Source: Clostridium paraputrificum
GTDB taxonomy: Bacteria; Bacillota; Clostridia; Clostridiales; Clostridiaceae
Length of the DNA stretch: 64,000 nucleotides
Direction of reading: 5' to 3'
Assembly (NCBI RefSeq): GCF_900447045.1
Contig: NZ_UAWH01000016.1
Location: 186,001-250,000 of the forward strand
Position 1 is the first letter of the stretch. Every line of letters begins with the position of its first letter. The translations under genes and the position numbers were made by a program. Under the pieces are notes generated by a model that saw only the letters and a program-made list of their open reading frames with translations, made no database searches and was not told where the DNA came from. Positions 1 through 8,769 of this stretch are shown piece after piece.

Positions 1-359
1 CTTGCCTTAGCCTTATTTCCCATTAATTCAATTGAAGCATAATCAGGACCTATAAACTTTATATTACACTCCTTGCACATCTTAGCAAACTTAGCATTCT
101 CCGATAAAAAACCAAAGCCTGGATGAATAGCATCTGCCCCTGTAAGTACACATGCACTTAATATATTAGTTATATTTAAATAACTGTCTTTAGCAGAAGC
201 TGGTCCTATGCATACAGCTTCATCTGCTAGTTGAGTATGAAGGGCCTCTTTATCAATTTCTGAATATACTGCTACCGTTAAAATGCCAAGCTCTCTACAA
301 GCTCTTATTATTCTAACAGCTATTTCTCCTCTATTTGCAATAAGTACTTTCTTAAACAT
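1..359 (-). CDS. accC: Acetyl-CoA carboxylase biotin carboxylase subunit, N-terminal part (runs off the left edge)
   Basis: This is the first roughly 119 codons of biotin carboxylase, which uses ATP and bicarbonate to carboxylate the biotin on AccB in the first step of malonyl-CoA synthesis. The translation opens with [20 protein letters not shown], the hallmark start of the biotin carboxylase fold, and continues with the typical [15 protein letters not shown] segment. The start at 359 lies 9 bases after the fabZ stop and is preceded by a GGTGATAAGG ribosome binding site. The ATP-grasp and C-terminal domains lie outside the window. It is the last visible gene of the fab/acc operon. accD and accA probably follow beyond the edge, which is inference from usual clostridial order. 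Confidence 0.95.
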   Translation of the reverse strand, partial: MFKKVLIANRGEIAVRIIRACRELGILTVAVYSEIDKEALHTQLADEAVCIGPASAKDSYLNITNILSACVLTGADAIHPGFGFLSENAKFAKMCKECNIKFIGPDYASIELMGNKAKA

Positions 360-368
360 CCTTATCAC

Positions 369-794
369 CTATCCTATAGCAAACATTATTTCTGCTTCAC
401 AAACCTTTTTTCCCTCAACAGTAGCTACTGCCTTTCCTATTCCTATAGGTCCCCTTAATTTAATAATTTCACAACTTAAATCTAATCTATCACCTGGTAC
501 TACTGGCTTTCTCCATTTAACTTTATCTGCACCAGCAAACATAGGTATTTTCCCTTTAAATTCATTCATACTTAATATTGAGACTGCACCTAATTGAGCT
601 AGAGCCTCTAATATTAACACACCTGGCATTATAGGTTTTTCTGGAAAATGCCCTTGAAAAAATTGATCATTTATTGTTACATTTTTATATCCTTTTATAC
701 TTTTACCTTCAACCACTTCAGTAACTCTATCTACTAAAAGGAAAGGATATCTATGAGGTAAAATCTCTCTAATTTCATTTATGTCCATCATCAT
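369..794 (-). CDS. fabZ: 3-hydroxyacyl-ACP dehydratase FabZ
   Basis: The 141-residue protein dehydrates beta-hydroxyacyl-ACP to trans-2-enoyl-ACP in fatty acid elongation. The hotdog-fold signature [13 protein letters not shown] is near residue 12, and the catalytic segment with His and Glu, [19 protein letters not shown], lies around residues 49-67. Length is normal for FabZ. The first of three consecutive ATG codons is chosen because AAAGGAG sits six bases upstream. The ribosome binding site falls within the end of accB, so translation is probably coupled. No FabA or FabM is visible in the window, so the route to unsaturated fatty acids is not explained here. Confidence 0.97.
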   Translation of the reverse strand: MMMDINEIREILPHRYPFLLVDRVTEVVEGKSIKGYKNVTINDQFFQGHFPEKPIMPGVLILEALAQLGAVSILSMNEFKGKIPMFAGADKVKWRKPVVPGDRLDLSCEIIKLRGPIGIGKAVATVEGKKVCEAEIMFAIG

Positions 795-1286
795 TTATAT
801 CTCCTTTACCTTAAATAATGGTTGCCCATATTCCACCATTTCGCCATCTCTTACTAATATCTCTTTTACTACTCCATTTACATCACTTTCAATTTCATTC
901 ATAAGTTTCATAGCTTCTATTATACATAGTACATCACCCTTAGAAACTTCATTTCCTTCAGATACAAAAGCTTTACTGTCTGGAGATGAAGCACTATAAA
1001 AAGTACCAACCATCGGAGACTTAATAACTTTTAAATCTTCATCCTTTTCTTCTACCTTTATTTCACTTCCATCTGTAGCAACATTTACTGATATACTATT
1101 ATTCATATCCCCTTGACTACTTGGCAATTCTTTTGTAACAACTTCTTTATCCTTTTCTTCTGAAACAATATTTCTACTTAATGATTTATCCATTTTTATA
1201 TGTCCATCATCAGTTTCTATCTCAAAGTATGCTAATTGTGATGAATTTATTAACTCAATTAACTCTTTAACCTCTTTAAAATTCAT
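795..1286 (-). CDS. accB: Biotin carboxyl carrier protein of acetyl-CoA carboxylase
   Basis: This 163-residue protein carries biotin between the carboxylase and carboxyltransferase parts of acetyl-CoA carboxylase. The C-terminal biotinyl domain includes the canonical [12 protein letters not shown], where the Lys of the MKL motif is biotinylated. The middle of the protein is a low-complexity acidic linker rich in Glu, Lys and Ser, as expected for BCCP. The typical [18 protein letters not shown] segment precedes the domain. It sits between fabF and fabZ with short gaps and is part of the same transcript. Confidence 0.97.
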   Translation of the reverse strand: MNFKEVKELIELINSSQLAYFEIETDDGHIKMDKSLSRNIVSEEKDKEVVTKELPSSQGDMNNSISVNVATDGSEIKVEEKDEDLKVIKSPMVGTFYSASSPDSKAFVSEGNEVSKGDVLCIIEAMKLMNEIESDVNGVVKEILVRDGEMVEYGQPLFKVKEI

Positions 1287-1304
1287 AATAAAACCTCCTA
1301 AATC

Positions 1305-2540
1305 CTACTCCCACTTCTTAAATAGTAAAGTAGCATTGTGGCCTCCAAAACCTAGAGAATTTGAAAGAACATATTTCAGTTCCTTTTCTCTTCCCTTATT
1401 TGGTACATAATCTAAATCTAATTCCTCATCTACATTTTCTAACCCTATAGTAGGAGGTATAAAGCCCTCTTGAAGCGCCTTAATACATGCAACAGCCTCT
1501 ATAGAACCAGCTCCCCCTAGTAGATGTCCTGTCATTGACTTTGTTGATGAAACAGGTATATTGTATGCATAATCATTAAATACTCTTTTAATAGCATATG
1601 TTTCATACTTATCATTTAAAGGTGTTGATGTACCATGAGCATTTATATACGAAACTTCATTTCTTTCTATTCCAGCTTCTTCAATTGCTTCTATCATAGC
1701 ATCAGCTGCCCCCTCTCCTTCTGGATGTGGACATGTAATATGATAAGCATCACAAGTACTACCATAGCCTACAATCTCAGCTAGGATTTTTGCTCCCCTA
1801 GATTTAGCATGTTCTTCTGACTCTAGTACTAATACAGCTCCCCCTTCACCAATTACAAAACCACTCCTATCTTTATCAAAAGGAATTGAGGCCCTAGAAA
1901 TATCATTACTAGGATTTAGTGCTTTCATGCTAGCAAATCCAGCAACCCCCATCTTGGTAATTGGAGCTTCGCCACTACCTGCAAGCATTATATCTGCATA
2001 TCCATCTTTTATTAATCTAAATGCCTCACCTATATTATTATTACCAGTTGCACATGCTGTAACCATTGATGTACATGGTCCCTTAGCTCCATATTTTATA
2101 GCAATGTTACCCGCACCAAGATTTATGATAGTCATTGGTACAAAAAATGGTGAAACTCTTTTAGATTTTCCTATAGCTATTTTTTCAGTTTCACTTTCCA
2201 TAGTCATAAAACCGCCAATTCCTGATCCAACATATACTCCAAATCTTTTACTATTAATACTTTCTATATCTAATCCAGATGACTTTATGGCCTCATCAGC
2301 TGCATACAGTACAAATTGTGAAAACTTATCTAATCTTCTTACTTCTTTCTTTTGTATAACCTCTTCAGGATGAAACTCCTTAACCTCTGCTCCTATTTTT
2401 ACATCTATAGTTGATGTATCAATGTTTTTTATATAGTCAATACCGCTTTTTCCATTCTTAAGACTATACCAATACTCTTCAACATTATTTCCAATAGGAG
2501 TAACAGCTCCCATTCCAGTTACAACAACTTTTCTACTCAT
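1305..2540 (-). CDS. fabF: 3-oxoacyl-ACP synthase II (FabF)
   Basis: The 411-residue condensing enzyme elongates acyl-ACP with malonyl-ACP. The active-site Cys is in VTACATGNNNIGEA (about residue 163), and the two catalytic His residues lie in NAHGTSTPLND and STKSMTGHLLGGAG, giving the complete Cys-His-His set of FabF/FabB enzymes. The start MSRKVVVTGMGAVTPIG is standard and has GGAGGAGTGTT directly upstream. It is the only elongation synthase in the operon; FabH supplies initiation. Confidence 0.98.
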   Translation of the reverse strand: MSRKVVVTGMGAVTPIGNNVEEYWYSLKNGKSGIDYIKNIDTSTIDVKIGAEVKEFHPEEVIQKKEVRRLDKFSQFVLYAADEAIKSSGLDIESINSKRFGVYVGSGIGGFMTMESETEKIAIGKSKRVSPFFVPMTIINLGAGNIAIKYGAKGPCTSMVTACATGNNNIGEAFRLIKDGYADIMLAGSGEAPITKMGVAGFASMKALNPSNDISRASIPFDKDRSGFVIGEGGAVLVLESEEHAKSRGAKILAEIVGYGSTCDAYHITCPHPEGEGAADAMIEAIEEAGIERNEVSYINAHGTSTPLNDKYETYAIKRVFNDYAYNIPVSSTKSMTGHLLGGAGSIEAVACIKALQEGFIPPTIGLENVDEELDLDYVPNKGREKELKYVLSNSLGFGGHNATLLFKKWE

Positions 2541-2552
2541 AACACTCCTCCA

Positions 2553-3293
2553 CTACATTACCATTCCACCATCAACGTGGATTACTTGACCTGTTATATA
2601 ATTAGCACTATCACTAGCTAAGAAAGCTACAACTTCTGCCACATCTTCTGCTTTTCCTAATCTTTTTAAAGGAATACTCTTTTTCGCTTCTTCTTTAAAC
2701 CTATCTCCTAGCACATCAGTCATATCTGTCTCAATAAAACCTGGTGCTACTGCATTTACAGTTATTCCTCTAGATCCTATTTCCTTTGCAAGAGATTTGG
2801 TCATTCCAATAACTCCAGCTTTTGATGCAGCATAATTTACTTGCCCTGCATTTCCAACTAAACCAACTACAGAAGAAAGATTAATTATTTTCCCCTCTTT
2901 TTGCTTTACCATAACAGGTGTTATAGCCTTTAAACAATTAAATACGCCTTTTAAGTTCACATTTATTACCGAATCAAAATCTTCTTCTTTCATCCTTAAT
3001 AATAATGTATCCTTCGTAATTCCAGCATTATTAACCATAATATCAATCTTACCAAATTTATTTTTAGCACAATCTATTAAATTCTCCACATCATTTGGTT
3101 TGCTTATATCACCTTTAATTCTTAATACCTCTACCCCTAAGCTCAAAATTTCTTTTTCTGTTTCTATAGCCTTATCTTCGCTACTTCTATAATTTAAAAC
3201 TATATTTACTCCTGAACTTGCTAGCTTTAAAGCAATAGCTTTGCCAATACCTTTTGCAGCACCTGTAACAACTGCACATTTTCCCTTTAACAT
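2553..3293 (-). CDS. fabG: 3-oxoacyl-ACP reductase FabG
   Basis: This 246-residue short-chain dehydrogenase reduces beta-ketoacyl-ACP with NADPH. The nucleotide-binding glycine motif TGAAKGIGKAIA is at the N terminus, NNAG follows, and the catalytic Tyr and Lys are in YAASKAG with the Ser in NLSSVVG. The C-terminal segment ITGQVIHVDGGMVM is typical of FabG. It lies 12 bases from fabF and 9 bases from fabD within the operon. Confidence 0.98.
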   Translation of the reverse strand: MLKGKCAVVTGAAKGIGKAIALKLASSGVNIVLNYRSSEDKAIETEKEILSLGVEVLRIKGDISKPNDVENLIDCAKNKFGKIDIMVNNAGITKDTLLLRMKEEDFDSVINVNLKGVFNCLKAITPVMVKQKEGKIINLSSVVGLVGNAGQVNYAASKAGVIGMTKSLAKEIGSRGITVNAVAPGFIETDMTDVLGDRFKEEAKKSIPLKRLGKAEDVAEVVAFLASDSANYITGQVIHVDGGMVM

Positions 3294-3302
3294 TTGTACC
3301 TC

Positions 3303-4247
3303 CTATATCCCTTCTTTTAACTCATTTAGAGTGTTTTCTAAAGACTTAATATCTTCCACATTAAGTAATCTTGAATTTCTATCTATCTTTTTTACAAAGC
3401 CTCTTAATGCTTTACCTGGACCTACTTCTACAAATGTATTAACACCTTTATTAAGCATATCCTCAATTTCTTTCTCAAAATAAACCGATGACATAATATG
3501 CTTTTTTAAAATAAATCTAATATCATCCTGCTCTTCATATGGCAATCCTTTAACATTAGAATAAATAGTTTTTTCTACCTTTTTAATTTCTACCTTTTTT
3601 ATAGCTTCATAAAACTCGTCACTAGCATCTTTTAATAAGGAACTATGGAACGGTCCACTTACCTTAAGTAAAACTGCTCTTCCCCCTAATTCTTGAGCTA
3701 TTTCAACAGCCTTATCTATAGCATCATTTTCACCTGCTATGGATACTTGCCCTGGGCAATTATAATTTGCTCCCTCACAAACTCCATATTCACTTGCTCT
3801 AGATAAAAGTTCCTGAACTTTTTCATTATCTAATCTCATTATTGCAGCCATTTTACCTAATCCCTTAGGTAAAGCAGAACCCATAATTCTTCCTCTCTCT
3901 TTAATTAGCTTTAAACCATCTTCAAAGGATAAAGCTCCACCATAAATTAAGGCTGCATATTCTCCTAGTGAAAGCCCTGTTGCATATTCTGCTTCAACAC
4001 CATTAACTTCTAGTGCTTTCAATGCTGCTAATGACGTAAGTAATATTGCAGGTTGAGCTAGTTCAGTTTGCATAAGCTTTTCTTCTGGTCCATTAAATAT
4101 CAACTCTTTAATAGGCATATTAAGTATTTTTTCTCCCTTATCAAAGATTTCCTTACACTCTGGAATACTTTTATATAACTCTTTTCCCATTCCAACGTAT
4201 TGAGCTCCTTGACCTGAAAATAAAAATGCTACCTTCTTGCTATTCAT
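3303..4247 (-). CDS. fabD: Malonyl-CoA:ACP transacylase FabD
   Basis: The protein (314 residues from the chosen start) transfers malonyl from CoA to acyl carrier protein. It has the FabD start FLFSGQGAQYVGMGKELY, the nucleophile Ser in GLSLGEYAAL (Leu before Ser, as often in Firmicute FabD) and the catalytic His in GPFHSSLL. The start at 4247 is preferred over an in-frame ATG at 4259 because GGAGG lies five bases before it and the upstream ATG overlaps that GGAGG. With this start the gene overlaps the end of fabK by eight bases. Confidence 0.96.
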   Translation of the reverse strand: MNSKKVAFLFSGQGAQYVGMGKELYKSIPECKEIFDKGEKILNMPIKELIFNGPEEKLMQTELAQPAILLTSLAALKALEVNGVEAEYATGLSLGEYAALIYGGALSFEDGLKLIKERGRIMGSALPKGLGKMAAIMRLDNEKVQELLSRASEYGVCEGANYNCPGQVSIAGENDAIDKAVEIAQELGGRAVLLKVSGPFHSSLLKDASDEFYEAIKKVEIKKVEKTIYSNVKGLPYEEQDDIRFILKKHIMSSVYFEKEIEDMLNKGVNTFVEVGPGKALRGFVKKIDRNSRLLNVEDIKSLENTLNELKEGI

Positions 4248-5178
4248 TGTTACCTCCAAAATCTTGGAATCTATCTGAAGCTTCTCTCATAATCTCTTCA
4301 ATAATTTCTTTACAGCTTTGTTCTTTATTTATTAATCCTGAAATTTGACCTGCCATTACAGATCCAAAATCCACATCACCTTTAACTGCTTTAGAAAGAC
4401 ATCCTCTTCCCAGTGCCTCCAGCTGTTCAACTGAAGCCCCTTCTTTTTCAAGCTTAATAAATTCTCTAGTTAATTTATTTTTAATAACCCTTATTGGATG
4501 CCCTGTAGATCTACCTGTAACTTCTGTATCAATATCTTTTGCTTTAATTACTCTCTCCTTATAATTTTGATGTACTGTACATTCTTTTGCTACTAAAAAT
4601 CTTGTTCCTAATTGAACACCTTCTGCACCTAACATAAAGCTAGCTGCAACACCTCTTCCATCTCCTATTCCTCCTGCAGCTAAAACTGGAATATTTACTG
4701 CATCTACTACTTGAGGTACTAAGGCCATAGTTGTTAATTGACCAACATGACCACCTGATTCCGTTCCCTCTGCTATAATAGCATCTGCCCCTGCCTTTTC
4801 CATTCTTTTAGCTAATGCTACTGAAGCTACAACAGGAATAACTTTTACTCCATGTGATTTCCACATCTCCATATATTTCCCTGGACTTCCCGCACCAGTT
4901 GTTACAAGTTTAACTCCTTCTTCACATACCATTTTAGCTATTTCATCTGCTTGTATATCCATAAGCATAATATTTACACCAAAGGGCTTATTAGTTAACT
5001 TTTTAGCCTTTCTTATTTCAGCTCTAACCCAGTCAGTTGGTGCTGTTCCTGTAATAATTCCAAGGCCACCAGCTTCACTTACAGCTGCTGCTAAAGATGC
5101 ATCTGCAATCCAAGCCATCCCACCTTGAAATATAGGATACTCTATATCTAATAATTGACAAACCCTACTCTTCTTCAT
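4240..5178 (-). CDS. fabK: Enoyl-ACP reductase FabK (FMN-dependent)
   Basis: The 312-residue flavoenzyme performs the last reduction of each elongation cycle. It belongs to the nitronate monooxygenase-like TIM barrel family, shown by IEYPIFQGGMAWIADASLAAAVSEAGGLGI at the start and by GGIGDGRGVAASFMLGAEGVQLGTRFL in the FMN phosphate-binding part. FabK replaces FabI in many streptococci and clostridia and makes the pathway insensitive to triclosan (established for the family). No FabI is seen here. Its start is separated from acpP by about 120 bases containing a hairpin. Confidence 0.96.
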   Translation of the reverse strand: MKKSRVCQLLDIEYPIFQGGMAWIADASLAAAVSEAGGLGIITGTAPTDWVRAEIRKAKKLTNKPFGVNIMLMDIQADEIAKMVCEEGVKLVTTGAGSPGKYMEMWKSHGVKVIPVVASVALAKRMEKAGADAIIAEGTESGGHVGQLTTMALVPQVVDAVNIPVLAAGGIGDGRGVAASFMLGAEGVQLGTRFLVAKECTVHQNYKERVIKAKDIDTEVTGRSTGHPIRVIKNKLTREFIKLEKEGASVEQLEALGRGCLSKAVKGDVDFGSVMAGQISGLINKEQSCKEIIEEIMREASDRFQDFGGNNE

Positions 5179-5212
5179 ACATAACCCCTTCTTACTTTGT
5201 TAAATAAAACAC

Positions 5213-5277
5213 AATCATTTTTATGATTATGTATATAATTAAATCGGGCAACCTATATTGATAATGAAACCCGATTT
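5213..5277 (-). terminator. Intercistronic hairpins between acpP and fabK
   Basis: Two inverted repeats fill the gap. AAATCGGG at 5241-5248 pairs with CCCGATTT at 5270-5277 around a 21-base loop, and AATCAT at 5213-5218 pairs with ATGATT at 5223-5228. The first has only a weak T-rich tail on the minus strand. Partial termination or an RNA processing and stability site after acpP is the likeliest role, because acyl carrier protein is needed in large excess over FabK. That role is inference. Confidence 0.45.
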
Positions 5278-5297
5278 AAAAATTAATATAATACTTT

Positions 5298-5522
5298 TTA
5301 CTTATTTACTTTCTTTTCTACATATTCAACTGCATCTCTAACAGATTTAATGCTTTCAGCATCTTCTAATTGAATTCCATATCTTTCTTCTATTTCAATT
5401 ACAACTTGAAATAAATCTAATGAATCCGCCCCTAAATCTTCAAATGTAGTATCCATTGTAACCTCTTCTTGTTCAACCTCTAATTGTTCACATATAACCT
5501 TTTTAATTTCTTCAAATATCAT
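5298..5522 (-). CDS. acpP: Acyl carrier protein
   Basis: The 74-residue acidic protein holds growing acyl chains on a phosphopantetheine arm. The attachment Ser is in DLGADSLDLFQVVIEIEE. Its helix pattern and length match bacterial ACP. It sits between fabH and fabK. A hairpin follows the gene and may set its level relative to downstream genes. Confidence 0.97.
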   Translation of the reverse strand: MIFEEIKKVICEQLEVEQEEVTMDTTFEDLGADSLDLFQVVIEIEERYGIQLEDAESIKSVRDAVEYVEKKVNK

Positions 5523-5580
5523 TTTAATACCTCCAAATTTTATAATCTTTTCATTTTAACATTTAATGGGAAATGTAATG

Positions 5581-6558
5581 TTATAATTCTATCAAAATTG
5601 ACCCATAAGTCAACCCACCACCAAATCCAACTAATATTATCTTCATTCCCTCTTCTAACAAACCTTTTTCATACATTTCATTTAATGCTAAAGGAATTGA
5701 GCCAGAAGATGTATTACCATACTTATCTAAATTCATGAAGAACCTATTTATACTAACTCCTAGCTTTTTAGCAGAATAATCAATTATTCTAGAATTAGCT
5801 TGATGACATATAATATAATCTATATCCTCTATACCCATTTCATTTGTTTTAACTAATTCTTTTACAGAATTAACTATTGAAGTAGTTGCAAATTTAAAAA
5901 CTTCTCTACCATTCATGTAAATCTTCTTGTTTCTAATGTTTTCTTTTTTTATATAAGGGTTTATAACATCAAATGCATAGGTTGTTAAAAATTCTCCCTT
6001 ATCCCCCTCAGATTTAGAATAAAAAGAGAATTTCTTTGAAAAACTTATGTCTTCCTTAGATAAAATAACAGCTCCTCCACCATCTCCAAAAAGAACACAA
6101 GTACTCCTATCTTCCCAATCCATAATTTTTGATAATGTTTCTGCTCCTATTACTAAGGCATTGGTAAAATTATTAATCTTCATCATTGAATAAGCAACCT
6201 GCAGCCCATATATGAATCCAGAACATGCTGCATTAATATCAAAAGCCATAGCATTTTTTGCCCCTATTTCTTTTTGCACTAGACAAGCTACTGAAGGAGT
6301 AAACATATCTGGTGTTATAGTTGCAACTACAATTAAATCAATATCTTCACCTTTAAGTTTTGACCTTTGAAGTGCCATTTTTGCTGCTTTAATGGAAATC
6401 TGAGATGTATCTTCTCCCTCTGAGATTCTTCTTTCTTTTATCCCAGTTCTAGAAGTAATCCACTCATCACTTGTATCTACTATTTTAGATAAATCATCAT
6501 TTGTAATAACAAGTGAAGGTGCATAGGCCCCAAAACTTTTAATATTAATTGCCTCCAT
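5581..6558 (-). CDS. fabH: 3-oxoacyl-ACP synthase III (FabH)
   Basis: The 325-residue initiating condensing enzyme joins acetyl-CoA or another acyl-CoA primer to malonyl-ACP. The catalytic Cys is in DINAACSGFIYG (about residue 112), the His in ICHQAN and the Asn in GNTSSGSIPLAL, giving the full FabH triad. The ATG at 6558 is chosen because AAGGAGAG precedes it by four bases; the in-frame TTG at 6576 lies within the end of fabT and has no good site. The start is 10 bases after fabT. Confidence 0.96.
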   Translation of the reverse strand: MEAINIKSFGAYAPSLVITNDDLSKIVDTSDEWITSRTGIKERRISEGEDTSQISIKAAKMALQRSKLKGEDIDLIVVATITPDMFTPSVACLVQKEIGAKNAMAFDINAACSGFIYGLQVAYSMMKINNFTNALVIGAETLSKIMDWEDRSTCVLFGDGGGAVILSKEDISFSKKFSFYSKSEGDKGEFLTTYAFDVINPYIKKENIRNKKIYMNGREVFKFATTSIVNSVKELVKTNEMGIEDIDYIICHQANSRIIDYSAKKLGVSINRFFMNLDKYGNTSSGSIPLALNEMYEKGLLEEGMKIILVGFGGGLTYGSILIEL

Positions 6559-6568
6559 AATACTCTCC

Positions 6569-7021
6569 TTAATCAATTAACTCATATTTCTCTTTAAAGA
6601 AGACATTCAATCTCTCTAATGACGAAATAAGTATTTCTTCTTCATCCTCTCTTAATCCACTTATTGTTTCATTTATCATGTCATTGTGAAACTTTTCATG
6701 TATTCTATATGCTAGTTTACCCTTTTTAGTTAAGTGAATCAGAACTACTCTTCTATCTTCTTCAATTCTTTTTCTGTCTACATATCCTTTTTTTATAAGT
6801 TTATTAATTGCAGTTGTTAATGTTCCTACTGTAATTTTTAAATCTTGTGCAACTTCAGTCATTGTTCTTTCTTTATACATTCCTATAGCTTCAATAGTAT
6901 GTAACTCTGTTACAGATAAATCTGATAGTGGACCATTCTTCAAAGATTTTTCTTCAATTTGAAGAATGTCATTAAATAATTGCACCAAAAGTTCATTAAG
7001 TATCTTTTTTCCTTTTTCCAT
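6569..7021 (-). CDS. fabT: MarR-family repressor of fatty acid synthesis, FabT type
   Basis: This 150-residue winged-helix protein is first in the fatty acid operon. The recognition helix region is SVTELHTIEAIGMYKERTMTEVAQDLKITVGTLTTAINKLIKKGYV, and the wing segment has the MarR signature DRRVVLIHLTKKG. In streptococci FabT represses fab genes and its own promoter, with acyl-ACP as co-repressor (known for the family). The palindrome over its promoter fits autoregulation. The identification rests on operon position and motif; MarR proteins cannot be assigned by fold alone. Confidence 0.92.
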   Translation of the reverse strand: MEKGKKILNELLVQLFNDILQIEEKSLKNGPLSDLSVTELHTIEAIGMYKERTMTEVAQDLKITVGTLTTAINKLIKKGYVDRKRIEEDRRVVLIHLTKKGKLAYRIHEKFHNDMINETISGLREDEEEILISSLERLNVFFKEKYELID

Positions 7022-7115
7022 GTAAAATTTTCCTCCATTTTTCTAACTATATTAACATAATAATAGCTTTCCTTTTAAAATTCAATTGGTGCATCAAAAT
7101 ATTATTATCATTCAA

Positions 7116-7160
7116 ATATTTTGATACTCAAAATATACTACACTCAAAATACCTTGTCAA
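7116..7160 (-). promoter_or_regulatory. fab operon promoter with overlapping FabT-like operator
   Basis: On the minus strand TTGACA (7160-7155) is followed after exactly 17 bases by TATATT (7137-7132), a near-consensus vegetative promoter. A perfect inverted repeat, ATATTTTGA - TAC - TCAAAATAT, occupies 7116-7136 and overlaps the -10 box. Further half-sites reading TCAAAAT or ATTTTGA lie at about 7093-7100 and inside the promoter spacer. The palindrome resembles the TTTGA-TCAAA core described for FabT in lactic acid bacteria. Binding would block the promoter, so FabT probably represses the whole operon including itself. Confidence 0.85.
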
Positions 7161-7245
7161 TAATTTTTTTCACATTATTAATATTAATTTTATATTTTCT
7201 GTCAATCATTTATAATGGATACTAACTATAAAGGGGAGATACATA

Positions 7246-8229
7246 ATGAAAAAATTTTTTAAATACTTTTTTTTAATTTTATTAGTAATAACTATAACAG
7301 CTGGCTTTGTCTTTAGAAATAAACTCTCTCTTTGCATAAATATAGTAAGTAAATTTACTAATGCCAAAGAATCTCTTGCAACAATAGATACAGTAGCAAG
7401 CTATAACGATATAAAATGGATGAGTGATTCAGATTCAGAAAAGGTTATTTATAAATCTACAAATAATAAACCACTAACTTTAGACATATATAAATCTAAA
7501 AAAGAAAGCAAGAAATCCTCTCCTGTAATTATTTATGTACATGGTGGAAGTTGGGTATATGGTACTGACAGTATCCCTCAAGCACTCTCCCCTATACTTG
7601 ATATTTTCAGGGAAGAAGGTTATACAATCATAAGTGTATCTTATGAAATGTCACATAATAGCATTGACTTTAAGAAACAAATTTCCGATGTTAAAGATGC
7701 AATAAGATGGGTGTACAAAAATAGTAATGCTTATAATTTAAATACTAATGAAATTGGATTAATGGGAATATCTGCTGGTGCTCACTTGTCCCTAATTGCT
7801 GCGTATTCAGAGAATGATGCATTTATAGATAGTCCTGATTTGGCTGAGTACCCAAGTAGGGTAAAATATCTTCTAGACTGCTTTGGTCCAACAGACCTTT
7901 CAACTTTATATCCATCAAATATTGACTCTAATTTAGCAAAGGTATTTAATTCAATAGAAAACAAAGAAGAACTAATAAAAAAATATAGCCCTATAAACTA
8001 TCTAAAAAAGGGCTTGCCTAAAACAATGATAATACATAGTAAGGTTGATTCCTTAGTTCCATACTCTAACTCTGAGACTCTATATACAGAAAGTAAAAAG
8101 CTTGGAAACCCTGTTGAGCTGGTAACTCTTGACTATTTAGGACATGATTTATCTAACTTTACTACTGAAGATGGTAAAAAAATAGCCTTAAACATTTTAA
8201 AATTCGTTGTATTTAATTCACCTTTGTAA
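7246..8229 (+). CDS. Membrane-anchored alpha/beta hydrolase (esterase/lipase-like)
   Basis: The 327-residue protein starts with a positively charged run and one hydrophobic segment (about residues 5-24) that should act as a signal anchor, so the catalytic domain is probably outside the cell. The oxyanion motif HGGSW, the nucleophile elbow GISAGAHLS, the Asp-containing region HSKVDSLVPY and the final His in LGHDLSNF give a complete Ser-Asp-His set of the carboxylesterase type. Substrate is not evident. AAAGGGGAG precedes the start and a TATAAT box is present at 7211-7216. It is divergent from fabT, so the intergenic operator could also touch its promoter, though the 80-base distance makes that uncertain. 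Confidence 0.85.
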   Translation: MKKFFKYFFLILLVITITAGFVFRNKLSLCINIVSKFTNAKESLATIDTVASYNDIKWMSDSDSEKVIYKSTNNKPLTLDIYKSKKESKKSSPVIIYVHGGSWVYGTDSIPQALSPILDIFREEGYTIISVSYEMSHNSIDFKKQISDVKDAIRWVYKNSNAYNLNTNEIGLMGISAGAHLSLIAAYSENDAFIDSPDLAEYPSRVKYLLDCFGPTDLSTLYPSNIDSNLAKVFNSIENKEELIKKYSPINYLKKGLPKTMIIHSKVDSLVPYSNSETLYTESKKLGNPVELVTLDYLGHDLSNFTTEDGKKIALNILKFVVFNSPL

Positions 8230-8249
8230 TATTTAGTATACAAAAAAAT

Positions 8250-8279
8250 AAAGACTCAGATATTCCACTCTGAGTCTTT
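8250..8279. terminator. Bidirectional intrinsic terminator
   Basis: AAAGACTCAGA (8250-8260) and TCTGAGTCTTT (8269-8279) form a perfect 11-base-pair stem with an 8-base loop. A-rich sequence on the left and T-rich on the right make it usable from both strands. It separates the convergent hydrolase and DUF3592 genes. Confidence 0.9.
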
Positions 8280-8287
8280 TGATAGTA

Positions 8288-8701
8288 TTAAATTATTATT
8301 AATACTATAGCAAATACTAATAACATAATAGATAAACTAATCAATATAATTGGTAGTTTTAATGTATTTGGATAATCATTAACCTCAAAACCTTTTGGGT
8401 CATTTGAAGGATATACTATATTAATAAAATCCCCCTCTTTATAAATTGGTGGATTACTTCCTTCATCGCATACTGCTTGTAATTTTAATCCATCCTCTGT
8501 CTCAAATTCTATAACAGGCCTATAAACTGTAATTTCAATTATTTGATCAAAGGAATCTACTGTATGATCTATAAATTTTTCATTTCTAATTACTCTTCCT
8601 ACAGCTTTTACTCCATACTTTTCAAGTATTACCTTAGAATAGAACATCCATAAGCCACCGGCTAATAATATAAGGCTTATAACCACTAATAATATAAACA
8701 T
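8288..8701 (-). CDS. DUF3592 family membrane protein
   Basis: The 137-residue protein has a hydrophobic helix at each end (about residues 2-20 and 114-136) flanking a beta-rich middle with VGRVIRNE, a long YRPVIEFET strand and GDFINIVYPSNDP. This matches DUF3592 proteins, which have two membrane helices and an exposed central domain of unknown function. The GGAGG ribosome binding site lies inside the distal arm of the terminator hairpin of the upstream flavin reductase gene, an unusual arrangement noted separately. Confidence 0.75.
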   Translation of the reverse strand: MFILLVVISLILLAGGLWMFYSKVILEKYGVKAVGRVIRNEKFIDHTVDSFDQIIEITVYRPVIEFETEDGLKLQAVCDEGSNPPIYKEGDFINIVYPSNDPKGFEVNDYPNTLKLPIILISLSIMLLVFAIVLIII

Positions 8702-8711
8702 AATTATGGAA

Positions 8712-8755
8712 AGAGCCTCCTTTATATACTTTTAGTACATAATATGAGAGGCTCT
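8712..8755 (-). terminator. Terminator hairpin containing the next gene's ribosome binding site
   Basis: AGAGCCTC (8712-8719) pairs with GAGGCTCT (8748-8755). On the minus strand it follows the flavin reductase stop and ends in a short T run. The GGAGG for the DUF3592 gene is part of the 3' arm, so the folded stem would hide that site. Confidence 0.65.
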
Positions 8756-8769
8756 CTATAAATGTTATT

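Noticed and set aside
1927..2373. Long plus-strand open frame opposite fabF
   Set aside because: It is an antisense shadow of a conserved enzyme gene, with hydrophobic low-complexity translation and no site.
5213..5228. AATCAT/ATGATT palindrome as a second FabT operator
   Set aside because: It lacks the TTTGA-TCAAA core and no promoter boxes surround it; an RNA hairpin is more likely.
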